Below are positions 24,771-33,726 of a DNA stretch of 44,900 nucleotides, piece after piece. Under the pieces are notes generated by a model that was given only the letters and a program-made list of their open reading frames with translations, was not told the DNA's origin and did not search any database. Positions within the stretch are counted from its first letter, which is position 1, and every line of letters starts with the position of its first letter. The DNA comes from Syntrophaceae bacterium UBA6112 (lineage in GTDB: Bacteria > Desulfobacterota > Syntrophia > Syntrophales > UBA5619). Location: NCBI GenBank assembly GCA_002423465.1, contig DIWG01000058.1, forward strand, positions 1 to 44,900. Direction: 5' to 3'. A program made the position numbers and the translations under genes.

Positions 24771-26999
24771 CTATGAACTGATCCTGAAACGGGACACCTC
24801 GCCCTGCAGTCCCTGGACGGCTTCATTGAGCTGTTCCGTGGCCGTCTTGAACTCATGGAGCGATTCCCGGGTCTGTTCCGCCGCCAGGGAAAGCTGCGTC
24901 ATCGCCTCGTTGATCTGCAGGGCCCCTTGGGACTGGGCCTGCATCCCCTCTTTGACCGTATCGAACTGTGGCCCGTGGGACCTCACCTCGTCGATGATCC
25001 CGGCCAGTTGACCGCTCAAGGTGACGACGGTTTCCACTCCGCTTCGCACCTCGTCGGCAAACTTGTCCATCTCCATCACGCCGGAGGAGACGGAGGACTG
25101 CATCTCCTTGACGACGTGCTCGATATCCTGGGTGGCGATGGCCGTCTGGTCGGCCAGACGGCTGACTTCGCGGGCGACCACGGAGAAACCCTTTCCGAAT
25201 TCTCCGGCCTTTTCCGCCTCGATGGCGGCGTTGAGGGCCAGCAGGTTCGTCTGATCGGAGATCTTGTTGATCGTCGTGACCACGTGGGAGATCTTGTTCG
25301 CCCGGTCGTTGATCACGGACAGTTTGGAGGAGATGGATCCGGTCGCCTTCATGAGGTTGCGCATTGCCCCCTCCATGGTCGTGAGATCGCTCCGTCCCGC
25401 TTCGGCCATGTTGATCGTTCCGTTCAGGTTGCCGCTCACATGGTCCATGGTCTTGACAAGGTCCTCCGCCGTGGCTGAGATCTCCCGGCTTGTGGCGGTC
25501 ACCTGGGTTGTGGAGGCGGCCTGTTCCGTGACCGTCGCCTCCAGTTCCCGGGCCGAGGCCGCGATCTCCGTGGCGGATGTTGTAACCTGGATCCCGGATT
25601 TCTGGACCTGGCCGATCAGAGAGTCGAGGTTCCCCGTCATGGTCCGGAAGGCCGACAGGAGTTCCCTGGTTTCATCCTCGTCCCGGAAGATTCGTCCCTC
25701 TTCGGGGGAACGGAGGAGCTTTGCCGGCAATTCTTGCAGTTCCTGCCGGGCCTGTCCTACGTTTCCCTTGGCGATTCCTTTCGCCAGTTTTGTCGTTACT
25801 TCGAGGGGTTTGATGATGCGGTTGCCGAAGATCCACGCTAGGATGATGGCCAGGATCAGGATCAGGGCGCCGGTAAAAAAAACCTCCCCCCGAAGTCTCT
25901 TGAGGACCCCCTGAACCCGGATGATCGGGGCCTGGTAGTCCTCCTCATAGGTGCCGGCCGATATGACCCAGTCAAAGGGGGCAAAATAGACGGCGGCGGA
26001 GGCCTTCTTGCGGGGGGCGGGATCGCCGGGGTTCTGCCAGTGGTAGGTTTGGTGAAAAACCTCTCCCTTCGGGCGGCTCATCGATCCTTTGACCATCTCC
26101 TGGACGAAGAAGCCGCCGCTGGCATCCTTGGAATTCCAGAGGCTTTCCCCGTCGCGGGCGCCATTCTTGGAGATGACGTATCTTCCGTGGTGTTCCCCTT
26201 TGCCGCCGATGACGGCGACATAGCCCGTCCTGCCCACCCGGATGCCCATGATTGCCCTGCGCAGGGAGTCGACGGTTTCGAGCTTTTCGCCGACGTAAAG
26301 CATCCCGATGATCTTGCCGCCGGTATCCTTCAGCGGTTCGTAGGCCGTCAGATACCAGGTGTTGACCACAAAGGCGAGCCCCCGGTAGGGTTGTCCCTTG
26401 ATGACGGCGCCGACGACGGCGTTCGCGGTTCCGTCGGCGTTTACGGCCGGGATAAATGTCCCGATCGCCCGCTTCTTGTCGAGCCCCTCCACGTTGGTGG
26501 CCACCCGCAGCATGTCTCCCGCGTCGTTCATCCGCTGGAAGATCGTACAGGTACCGCCGACGAGACGTTTGACGTCGTCGACGATGGGGGTCGTCGAGCT
26601 GAACTCGCGGTTTTTCCCGAGCCATATTCCGCCGATCAGGAATTGGGGCAAGAGAATGCTTTTGGTTTCCTGTGTCAATTGATTGATCGCTTCCCAGATG
26701 ACCGACTCCGAGGAGAGGCTCACCGTTTTATGCTGTTTGAGAAGCTCGTCGGCCACCTTCAAATCGTTGTTGATCTTCTGCTGGATCAGATCGTTGGCCG
26801 TTTCGCAAAGGCCGTAAACGTCCCTGGCGATCTGGGCGATGTTCATCATCGCCAGTTCCCGCAACTCCGTGGTCGTCGTCTGGGAAACGGAGGTCTGAAA
26901 CCGGTTGACCAGCAGAAAAACCGTCAGCACCGGCAACAGGGATGCGAGAATGACCAGGGCGACGACTTTGCGCTTCAGCGTCAATTTGACTTTCAACAT
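24771..26999 (-). CDS. Methyl-accepting chemotaxis protein with periplasmic Cache domain (WspA position)
   Basis: A 742-residue receptor. Transmembrane helices lie near residues 12-31 and 382-402, enclosing a large periplasmic region of about 350 residues that resembles a double Cache sensor (VVNTWYLTAYEPLKDTGGKIIGMLYVG, FAPFDWVISAGTYEEDY). A HAMP-like stretch leads into a long cytoplasmic coiled coil whose signalling tip reads DQTNLLALNAAIEAEKAGEFGKGF, close to the usual AARAGE motif. There is no CheR-tethering pentapeptide at the end. WspA proteins of Pseudomonas have a shorter four-helix-type sensor, so the input here differs and may be a small organic molecule. AAGGAGGG precedes the ATG. 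Confidence 0.9.
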   Translation of the reverse strand: MLKVKLTLKRKVVALVILASLLPVLTVFLLVNRFQTSVSQTTTTELRELAMMNIAQIARDVYGLCETANDLIQQKINNDLKVADELLKQHKTVSLSSESVIWEAINQLTQETKSILLPQFLIGGIWLGKNREFSSTTPIVDDVKRLVGGTCTIFQRMNDAGDMLRVATNVEGLDKKRAIGTFIPAVNADGTANAVVGAVIKGQPYRGLAFVVNTWYLTAYEPLKDTGGKIIGMLYVGEKLETVDSLRRAIMGIRVGRTGYVAVIGGKGEHHGRYVISKNGARDGESLWNSKDASGGFFVQEMVKGSMSRPKGEVFHQTYHWQNPGDPAPRKKASAAVYFAPFDWVISAGTYEEDYQAPIIRVQGVLKRLRGEVFFTGALILILAIILAWIFGNRIIKPLEVTTKLAKGIAKGNVGQARQELQELPAKLLRSPEEGRIFRDEDETRELLSAFRTMTGNLDSLIGQVQKSGIQVTTSATEIAASARELEATVTEQAASTTQVTATSREISATAEDLVKTMDHVSGNLNGTINMAEAGRSDLTTMEGAMRNLMKATGSISSKLSVINDRANKISHVVTTINKISDQTNLLALNAAIEAEKAGEFGKGFSVVAREVSRLADQTAIATQDIEHVVKEMQSSVSSGVMEMDKFADEVRSGVETVVTLSGQLAGIIDEVRSHGPQFDTVKEGMQAQSQGALQINEAMTQLSLAAEQTRESLHEFKTATEQLNEAVQGLQGEVSRFRISS

Positions 27000-27103
27000 T
27001 TTCCCTCCTTGAGGCAGCCGGCCCGGACCCGATCGGGAGGTTGTGGGCGAGGCGGAAAACGGGAGAAAACATACGGTTCAGGAACGTTATTCACTGGGGA
27101 CGC

Positions 27104-27132
27104 AGTATAAGAGAGGCCCCTCTCTCTGTCAA
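27104..27132 (-). promoter_or_regulatory. Strong sigma-70 promoter of the Wsp-like operon with spacer palindrome
   Basis: On the minus strand TTGACA and TATACT are separated by exactly 17 bases, almost consensus. The spacer contains AGAGAGG-CC-CCTCTCT (27110-27125), a perfect 7-bp dyad lying between the two promoter elements, which is a classic operator position. It is about 105 bases before the receptor start. Confidence 0.75.
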
Positions 27133-27273
27133 TATAATTTACCTGTATCATTTCCCCGCAAATTTATCGAGCTGCACTGCACGGAGGGGAAAAAAAGAAG
27201 AGCGAAGAAGAAGGCATTCACCGGGGACGGTCGGTGTTATCCCGTTCGTCTTTGTTTCGGCACGCTTTAGGGC

Positions 27274-27301
27274 TTGACAGGCTTGATCGATCGGGTAATG
27301 A
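27274..27301 (+). promoter_or_regulatory. Candidate promoter of the transketolase-like gene
   Basis: A perfect TTGACA and a TAATGA with a 16-base spacer lie about 85 bases before the ATG. Confidence 0.5.
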
Positions 27302-27384
27302 TAACCCCCAGCCCCGGACGGGGAGGGCTCAAGACCGGGCAATCACGAAGAGAAGAAAATTCAATTCCATAAAAGGAGCAGACG

Positions 27385-29739
27385 ATGGCATTTGCACTCG
27401 GACCAAGAAGGGGAACGTATGTCGATGTAACGGATGAATTGAAGAGCGGAAAACCGCCCGTATCTGCAAATCGGGTCAAACTCCTTGAAGATTTCGATCT
27501 GACGTACCGTACCCTTTGCACGCTGCTTTTCAATTACGTGCCGGCCTCCGGCCACCCGGGGGGGTCAATCTCCGCCGGGCGTTTTCTGGCGGGTCTTCTC
27601 TTCGATTCACTGGACTATGATATTTCACGTCCGGAACGGGAGGACGCCGACATCATCTCCTTTGCCGCCGGCCACAAAACCATGGGCCTCTATTCTCTCT
27701 GGGCGTTGCGGGACGAGGCTCTCCGGATCGCGGCGCCCGAACTCCTGCCCCGGGAAGAGCGCTTCCGAATCCGCCTGGAAGATCTCCTCGGATTCCGGCG
27801 GAATCCCATTACGAAGACGCCCCTTCTCAAGAAGCTCAACGCAAAAGTCTTGGACGGCCACCCGACGCCGGCGACCCCTTTTGTCCGGCTTGCGACCGGC
27901 GCGTCGGGCGTTGGTCTGGGAAGTTCGATCGGCCTCGCTTTGGGGGCGATGGACTATTACGGAGAGAATGCGCCGCGGGTCCATATTGTCGAGGGGGAGG
28001 GCGGCCTGACGCCCGGCCGGGTCAGCGAGGCGCTGGCTGCCGCGGGGACGGCCTCGCTGCGGAACGTGATTCTCCACGTCGACTGGAATCAGGCGTCGAT
28101 CGACAGCGACCGCGTCTGCCGGGAGGGGTCGGTCCCCGGGGATTATGTCCAGTGGACGCCGGCGGAACTGGCGTACGTACACGACTGGAACGTCATCTCC
28201 GTTGCCGATGGAACGGACTGGCAGCAGATCTGTACGGCCCAGCGGATGGCCTTGAAGATGAAGAACAGCCAACCCACGGCCGTCGTCTACCGGACGACCA
28301 AGGGATGGCGATACGGCATTGAGGGGAAGGCTTCCCACGGGGCGGGACACAAGCTCTGCGCCGACGGCTTCTTTGATGCGCTGAAACCGTTTCTGGCCTT
28401 GGCGGAGGATTCTTTGCCGCGTTGCGAGAGCGCCAACCAGCGGTGCCGGGGCGGAAAGGAAGCCGGGATTCTGGAGGAATGCTTCTGGGAGTCCCTGAAG
28501 GCTGTCCGGAAGACGCTGGAAGGAAATCAGCGGCTGGTCGCCATGATCGTTGAGGGGCTCGCGGCGGCGCGGGAGAGGCTCGACCGGCGGCGGCGCAAAC
28601 CCCGGGAAAACGGCCCGCGGATCGACGCCGTCTATGAGATCGCCCGGAAATCCGTAGGGAAGACGCCGAAGGAGCTTGTGCTGACTCCAGGCGCCGGCAC
28701 GACGCTGCGGGCGGAGTTCGGCCGCATTCTCCATTATTACAACCGGGCCGGCAACGGCGCCCTCTTTGCCGCCGCCGCCGACCTCCTCGGTTCGACAAGC
28801 CTGGCCGCCGCAGGGCAGGGGTTTGACGGCGGCTATTACAATGCCGCCGACAATCCGGGGTCCAGGCTGTTGGCGACGGGAGGCATCTGTGAAGACGCGA
28901 TGACGGCGATCCTCTCCGGACTCGCCTCCTTCGGACACCACAGCGGAGCCGGTTCTTCGTACGGGGCCTTCCTGGCGCCCCTCGGCCACATCGCGGCCCG
29001 CCTTCATGCCATTGGGAACCAGGCCCGCCAGTCGCTGGAGAAGGGGCCTTACCGGCCGATTATTCTCGTCTGCGCTCATGCGGGACTGAAGACCGGAGAG
29101 GACGGGCCCACCCATGCGGACCCGCAGCCGCTCCAGATCCTCCAGGAGAACTTCCCGCGGGGGACGATGGTGACCCTCACGCCCTGGGACCCGCAGGAGC
29201 TGTGGCCGCTGACGGCAACGGCGTTGAACCGGCGTCCCGCAATCATCGCCCCGTTTGTCACCCGGCCGACCGAGAAGGTGATCGACCGGAAAGCTCTGGG
29301 GCTTTCGCCGGCAAATGCCGCCGTCACCGGGGTCTATCTCCTTCGCGGGAGTCGAAACAAAAATGCCGGCGTCGTGGTTCTCCAGGGGAGCGAGGTGGGA
29401 TACGCCTTCGTGGAGGAGACGCTGCCCCTCCTGGAAAAGAAGGGCGCCGATCTGTTCGTCTATTATGTGGCCAGCGCCGAACTCTTCGATCTCCTTCCGC
29501 GCCGGACGCGGGAAAAGCTCTTTCCGGAGGAGCATGCGAAACGGGCGATGGGCATCACCGGCTTCACCCTGCCGACGATGTACCGCTGGATTCGTTCCGA
29601 CCGGGGGCGGGAGATGACGCTTCATCCGTATCGGAACGGGGGCTACCTGGGGAGCGGCCAGGCTCACATGGTCATGGCCGAAGCCGGGCTCGATGGAAAG
29701 AGCCAGTTCAAGGCGATCATGAAGCACCTGAAGGGCTGA
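27385..29739 (+). CDS. Transketolase-like thiamine diphosphate enzyme
   Basis: A 784-residue single-chain protein. The N-terminal thiamine-binding part contains ASGHPGGSISAG (about 54), SFAAGHKTMGLYSLW and GEGGLTPGRVSEAL with HVDWNQASID, matching the GDG...N cofactor motif of transketolases with Gly-Glu-Gly in place of Gly-Asp-Gly. The pyrimidine-binding domain has GEDGPTHADPQPLQ, close to transketolase DGPTHQP. It is longer than ordinary transketolase (about 660) and near phosphoketolase length, but phosphoketolase signatures such as GHGGPG are absent. It probably transfers two-carbon ketol units; the exact reaction is uncertain. AAAGGAG precedes the ATG. It has its own promoter and no partner gene. 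Confidence 0.75.
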   Translation: MAFALGPRRGTYVDVTDELKSGKPPVSANRVKLLEDFDLTYRTLCTLLFNYVPASGHPGGSISAGRFLAGLLFDSLDYDISRPEREDADIISFAAGHKTMGLYSLWALRDEALRIAAPELLPREERFRIRLEDLLGFRRNPITKTPLLKKLNAKVLDGHPTPATPFVRLATGASGVGLGSSIGLALGAMDYYGENAPRVHIVEGEGGLTPGRVSEALAAAGTASLRNVILHVDWNQASIDSDRVCREGSVPGDYVQWTPAELAYVHDWNVISVADGTDWQQICTAQRMALKMKNSQPTAVVYRTTKGWRYGIEGKASHGAGHKLCADGFFDALKPFLALAEDSLPRCESANQRCRGGKEAGILEECFWESLKAVRKTLEGNQRLVAMIVEGLAAARERLDRRRRKPRENGPRIDAVYEIARKSVGKTPKELVLTPGAGTTLRAEFGRILHYYNRAGNGALFAAAADLLGSTSLAAAGQGFDGGYYNAADNPGSRLLATGGICEDAMTAILSGLASFGHHSGAGSSYGAFLAPLGHIAARLHAIGNQARQSLEKGPYRPIILVCAHAGLKTGEDGPTHADPQPLQILQENFPRGTMVTLTPWDPQELWPLTATALNRRPAIIAPFVTRPTEKVIDRKALGLSPANAAVTGVYLLRGSRNKNAGVVVLQGSEVGYAFVEETLPLLEKKGADLFVYYVASAELFDLLPRRTREKLFPEEHAKRAMGITGFTLPTMYRWIRSDRGREMTLHPYRNGGYLGSGQAHMVMAEAGLDGKSQFKAIMKHLKG

Positions 29740-29872
29740 GGGCCGGTGACGCCGGCGGATCGATTTGAACCCGCGCCGCTGATCTCCGGAGGCTCGGCGG
29801 GTCGCCGGTTGCCGTTCGCGGAAATGGCGGCATGGCGTTGATTTCGTTGGCAGATTCACTTCCAGCGTTATT

Positions 29873-31048
29873 CTATGCCGATCTCAGGGCTTCGACGATC
29901 TTCATCCGGGAGGCGCGCAGCGCCGGGAGCATGCCGCCGATGAAGCCCATGACGAGGGAAAAGATCATGGCCTGCAGGACGATGCGGCCGGTCAGGGTGA
30001 ATTTGAACGCCAGTTCCGAAAAGGTCTGAAAGTTCACGGTGGAAACGGTAATGAACTGCATGAAGGAGGCGAAGAAGAGTCCCGTCGTGCCGCCGATGAC
30101 GCCCAGAAGCAGCGACTCCGCGAGAAATGCCGCCAGGATGCTTCGCCGGCGGAAGCCGAGCGCGCGCATCGTTCCGATCTCCCCGATCCGGTTGGCCACC
30201 GCCGAATACATGGTGATCATGGCGCCGATGATCGCGCCGATCGAAAAGATGATCGTCAGCGACATCCCGAGGATCCGCAGGAACTTCGCCATCATCTCCG
30301 ACTGGTCGAGATAGTAGCGCGTCTCCCGCTTGGCCTCGAGCGTGAGCCGCGGGTCCGTCTCGATGGCCGTTTTGGCGGCCGGGAATGCGGCCGGGTTGTT
30401 CAATTTGAAGATGAGCGAGGAGTAAACGGGCCGGCGGAAGGCCTGCATCACCTGGTCCACGTCCCCCCAGATCTCGGAACTGAAGCCGGTGTTTCCCGCA
30501 TCGAAGATCCCCACCACGGTCCATTTCCGCATCCCCCAGTTCAGGGTTCCCCGGAGCCCGACCCCGGTGAACCCCTTGGCGATGCTGTTGCCGACGATGA
30601 TCTCCGACGATCCCATTCTAAACAGGCGACCCGCGACGAGCTTCACCTGCGGCCGCAGGGGGATCGACGCCTCCTGGACGCCGCGGACCACGACGTTGGA
30701 ATGGCTGGATGTCTTCCCTGCGCCCCGCTTGGGAAGAGCGATCAGCACCACCACCTCCTTGGCCACGAGCCTGCGGCCCTCCCCGCCGACCGCCATCTGG
30801 GGCAGCATCTCCACGATTGACGCCTGTCCACGGTCGATGCCGCTCATCACCTCCGATGTCGATCCCTTGCGGACGACGACGACGTTGTCATCCGAGCCCG
30901 TCTCCACCAGCGTCTTCTGAAGCCCCGCGGCCATCATCAGGACGGCGGCGAAGACGAACACGACCAACGCCATCCCGGAAACCGTGAGGATCGTCGTCAG
31001 CCTGCGCTTCCAGAGGTTCCGCATGCTGTAGGAGAGGGGAACGGCCAT
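29873..31048 (-). CDS. ABC transporter permease, FtsX/MacB type (second)
   Basis: A 391-residue inner-membrane protein with four expected helices: one near the N-terminus (LTTILTVSGMALVVFVFAAV), a large periplasmic domain of about 230 residues, then three C-terminal helices with the FtsX-type contact segment RIGEIGTMRALGFRRRSIL. This is the MacB/LolCE architecture, which uses ATP hydrolysis for mechanical work or extrusion rather than conventional passage. Its start shares one base with the stop of the upstream permease gene (TAATG), so the two are coupled. The last gene of a three-gene set; there is no membrane-fusion protein. The 133 bases to the converging transketolase-like gene hold no clear terminator. 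Substrate unknown. Confidence 0.87.
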   Translation of the reverse strand: MAVPLSYSMRNLWKRRLTTILTVSGMALVVFVFAAVLMMAAGLQKTLVETGSDDNVVVVRKGSTSEVMSGIDRGQASIVEMLPQMAVGGEGRRLVAKEVVVLIALPKRGAGKTSSHSNVVVRGVQEASIPLRPQVKLVAGRLFRMGSSEIIVGNSIAKGFTGVGLRGTLNWGMRKWTVVGIFDAGNTGFSSEIWGDVDQVMQAFRRPVYSSLIFKLNNPAAFPAAKTAIETDPRLTLEAKRETRYYLDQSEMMAKFLRILGMSLTIIFSIGAIIGAMITMYSAVANRIGEIGTMRALGFRRRSILAAFLAESLLLGVIGGTTGLFFASFMQFITVSTVNFQTFSELAFKFTLTGRIVLQAMIFSLVMGFIGGMLPALRASRMKIVEALRSA

Positions 31049-32205
31049 TATCCGATCCTCCGCAATCCCTCGGCGATGCCGACGCGGATCGCATGGCGGG
31101 CCGGGATGATCGCCGCGAAAAAGGCGATCAGGAAAGCGGCAATGAGGTCGAGCCAGAGCGTCTGAGCCGAGACGAGAAAAATGGGGAAGTAGGTCGAAAG
31201 CGTATGGCCGAAGGCCTTGGCTGCCGGAAACGTCAAAATCATTCCGGCGAGGCAGCCGGTCAGGGCGATGACGAGGGATTCGCCGAAGATCATGGCCGCG
31301 ATCGATCCGCCGCCGAAACCGAGGGTTTTCATGATCGCGTAATCGCCGATCCGCTCCCGGGTGGTCATGGCCATCGTGTTGGCGACGACCGCCATGATGA
31401 TGAGAATCACGACGAAGGAGACCATCTGGATCGCCGTTACGATCGCCCCGCTCATCGCGATGAATCCCTGGTTGAAGGCTTTTTCCGTCTCCGTGAGCGT
31501 CTCGGCCAGGGAGTTTTTGAAAGCCTTGTCCACGCTTAAGGCCACGTCCGGCGCCAGATCCGGCCGTTTTACGGCGATCATGTAGAAACCCACCTGGTCC
31601 GCCCTTCCGGGAGAGAACCGTTTCATGGTTTCATTGAGATAATCCCAGTGGAAGAAAAACTGAGTTTCATCGATGGTCTTGTCCCGGCCCCGATAGATGC
31701 CCCGCATGACAAAATCCCAGTTTCCCGGGAAGATCGTCCCCTTGAGGGTGACCTGATCGCCGATCTTCCAGCCGAACCTCGCGGCCAGTTTCCGGCCGGC
31801 GACAAAGCCCTTCCGGTCGGCAAAGAAGGCCTTCTGCTCCGGGGGGCTGAGAACGAATTCCGGGTAGATGGTCATATAGGTCCTCGGTTCCACGCAGAAG
31901 TTCGGAAAGAAATTCTTCTCATCGATGTAGATGCCGCCGAACCAGTTGCCGTAGGAGACGAGCTTCACCCCCTCGATCTGCCGGATCTTTTCGTTGTAGG
32001 CAATCGGAAGCGGGAAAATGATGGAGATCGCGTTTCGTGTGACGAGGCGGGACGCTGAAGCGGCCTCGACGCCGGAGTACCAGGCGCCGATCACCGTCCG
32101 CAGCAGACCGAATGCCAGAACGGCCACGGTGATGCCCAGGATCGTCAGCCCGCTGCGCAGCTTGTTGTGGAAGGCGTTTCTAAAGAGGATTTTGAGCTGG
32201 AGCAT
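31048..32205 (-). CDS. ABC transporter permease, FtsX/MacB type (first)
   Basis: A 385-residue permease of the same architecture as its neighbour: N-terminal helix (GLTILGITVAVLAFGLLRTV), periplasmic domain with FVAGRKLAARFGWKIGDQVTL, and three C-terminal helices including the ATPase-contact segment TRERIGDYAIMKTLGFGGGSI. The two permeases probably form a heterodimer as in LolCE. The gene overlaps the ATPase gene by 26 bases and the second permease by one, indicating one transcript. A lipoprotein, peptide or lipid substrate is possible but not indicated by sequence. Confidence 0.87.
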   Translation of the reverse strand: MLQLKILFRNAFHNKLRSGLTILGITVAVLAFGLLRTVIGAWYSGVEAASASRLVTRNAISIIFPLPIAYNEKIRQIEGVKLVSYGNWFGGIYIDEKNFFPNFCVEPRTYMTIYPEFVLSPPEQKAFFADRKGFVAGRKLAARFGWKIGDQVTLKGTIFPGNWDFVMRGIYRGRDKTIDETQFFFHWDYLNETMKRFSPGRADQVGFYMIAVKRPDLAPDVALSVDKAFKNSLAETLTETEKAFNQGFIAMSGAIVTAIQMVSFVVILIIMAVVANTMAMTTRERIGDYAIMKTLGFGGGSIAAMIFGESLVIALTGCLAGMILTFPAAKAFGHTLSTYFPIFLVSAQTLWLDLIAAFLIAFFAAIIPARHAIRVGIAEGLRRIG

Positions 32206-32887
32206 CGTTCATGTATCCTTTGTCCAGAAGCCTCAGCACCTTTGCCCGCTGGGCCGCCCGGGGGTCGTGGGTGACCATGACGATGGTCTTGCCCATCTCC
32301 GCGTTCAGGCGTTCCATCATTGCCAGAATCTCTTCGGCCGATACGCGGTCGAGATCCCCGGTCGGTTCGTCGGCGACCAGAATGGTGGGGTCGGTGACGA
32401 TGGCGCGGGCGATGGCGACCCGTTGCTGTTCGCCTCCGGACATCTCCTTGGGATAATGATCCATCCGGTGTTCCAGGCTTACCATGCGCAGGGCCGTTTC
32501 GGCGTGCTCCCGCCTTTCCCGCCGGGAGAGCGCGGTCAGGTGGAGGGGCAGCTCGACGTTTTCGACCGCCTTCAGCACGGGGATCAGATTGTAGAACTGA
32601 AAGATGAAGCCTACGTTGTTGGCGCGCCAATGGGCGAGCTCGGTCTCCGAAAGGGCGGTGATGTCGACACCGCCCACCCGGATCGTCCCGCTGTCCGCAT
32701 GGTCGATTCCGGCCAGGAGGTTCAGGAGGGTCGTTTTCCCGGAACCGGACGGCCCCATCAGCGCCAGGAATTCCCCTTCGGCGATGTCGAAGGTGATATC
32801 GTGCAGGACCGGGACGGCAAGGCTTTCCCGGTGATAGGACTTGAAGATATTCCTGATTTCTACGATGGATGGTTTCGGTTCGGCCAA
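32180..32887 (-). CDS. ABC transporter ATP-binding protein, LolD/MacB type
   Basis: A 235-residue cytoplasmic ATPase: Walker A GPSGSGKTT near residue 45, FIFQFYNLIPVLKAVENVELPL (the Q-loop region typical of LolD/MacB), signature MSGGEQQR, Walker B ILVADEPTGDLD, switch His in VTHDPRAA. It should drive the two FtsX-type permeases encoded just downstream. The start is a TTG with GGGGAG six bases upstream; no better ATG lies nearby. The gap 32888-33037 to the next operon shows no gene. Confidence 0.9.
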   Translation of the reverse strand: MAEPKPSIVEIRNIFKSYHRESLAVPVLHDITFDIAEGEFLALMGPSGSGKTTLLNLLAGIDHADSGTIRVGGVDITALSETELAHWRANNVGFIFQFYNLIPVLKAVENVELPLHLTALSRRERREHAETALRMVSLEHRMDHYPKEMSGGEQQRVAIARAIVTDPTILVADEPTGDLDRVSAEEILAMMERLNAEMGKTIVMVTHDPRAAQRAKVLRLLDKGYMNDAPAQNPL

Positions 32888-33037
32888 ATCAACTCCCCTT
32901 TATACTCAAGACAAGGTTTATCCAAATTTTGGCATACTTCCGGATATGAATAATGATCATACCGACAACAGGTGGCATTCGCTTCCCCTTATTTTACCAA
33001 TGATTCTTCTGAGAAGGCATGAATTATTTATTTCACC

Positions 33038-33721
33038 CTATATGGCTTCCTCCAGCAATCCCCCGTTTTCCTTCAACCATACCTTCGCCTTTTCCATCAT
33101 CGGGATTTGCGTGCGGACGATGTTCCAGAACCGGGGCGTGTGGTTTGTCTCGAGCAGATGGGCCAGTTCGTGGACGACGACGTAGTCGATGACGAACATG
33201 GGCGCCTTGATCAGCCGCCAGTTGAAGCCGACGTTGTTCCTGGTCGTGCAGGAGCCCCAACGATAATGGCCGTCCGCAATCTTTACGGCCGCCGCATCGA
33301 CACCCAGCCGGCGGGCATGAGCCTTCACCCGGGGGATGATCTTCTCTTTGGCCCTGCCGATGTACCATTCCCGCAACGCCTCCACCTTTCGTTTACCCAG
33401 GATGGCGGGAATCAAGAATCCTCGGTTAAACCGGACCTCATTCAACCCATCCCGGACAACTTCTATTCGGTACTGCCGTCCCAGGTAGAGGGCCGACTCG
33501 CCGCTGACCAGCTCCTTGCCAGGCCCGTGGGGCAGGTCCCGGTATTTCTGGGGGTGGTTCATCTTCTCGTAGATCCACCGCCGCTTCGTTTCGACCACCC
33601 GTCGGATCTTCTCCTCGGCAAGCCCCTCGGGCGCATGGACCACGACGCTGCGGTCCCGTTCGACGGTGATCGTCATTTGGCGCCGCTTGGCAGATCTTTG
33701 AATGGCGTACTCGAAAACCAC
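33038..33721 (-). CDS. YgjP-like zinc metallopeptidase (DUF45, M48-related)
   Basis: A 227-residue protein. The zinc motif VVHELAHLLE (HExxH) is preceded by GHYRWGSCTTRNNVGFNWRL, the conserved YgjP/DUF45 segment, and followed by HTPRFW with the third ligand region. It starts at a GTG three bases after hsdR ends, with AAGGGA between, so it is the last gene of the restriction operon. Genes of this family often accompany type I restriction modules; a role in protein turnover, perhaps of the restriction complex, has been suggested by association only. Confidence 0.85.
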   Translation of the reverse strand: MVFEYAIQRSAKRRQMTITVERDRSVVVHAPEGLAEEKIRRVVETKRRWIYEKMNHPQKYRDLPHGPGKELVSGESALYLGRQYRIEVVRDGLNEVRFNRGFLIPAILGKRKVEALREWYIGRAKEKIIPRVKAHARRLGVDAAAVKIADGHYRWGSCTTRNNVGFNWRLIKAPMFVIDYVVVHELAHLLETNHTPRFWNIVRTQIPMMEKAKVWLKENGGLLEEAI

Positions 33722-33726
33722 TTCCC

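Larger units (their letters stand above)
27000..27384. other. Divergent intergenic region, receptor operon / transketolase-like gene
   Basis: A 385-base gap with one promoter for each direction (entered separately). Between them lies a low-complexity A/G-rich stretch near 27185-27215. No gene or RNA was recognised. Confidence 0.6.

Noticed and set aside
27385..29739. Phosphoketolase
   Set aside because: Length fits, but phosphoketolase signature motifs are absent and the cofactor region is transketolase-like.
27625..29859. 744-codon open frame antisense to the transketolase-like gene
   Set aside because: No recognisable domain; the plus strand has cofactor motifs, a ribosome site and a promoter.
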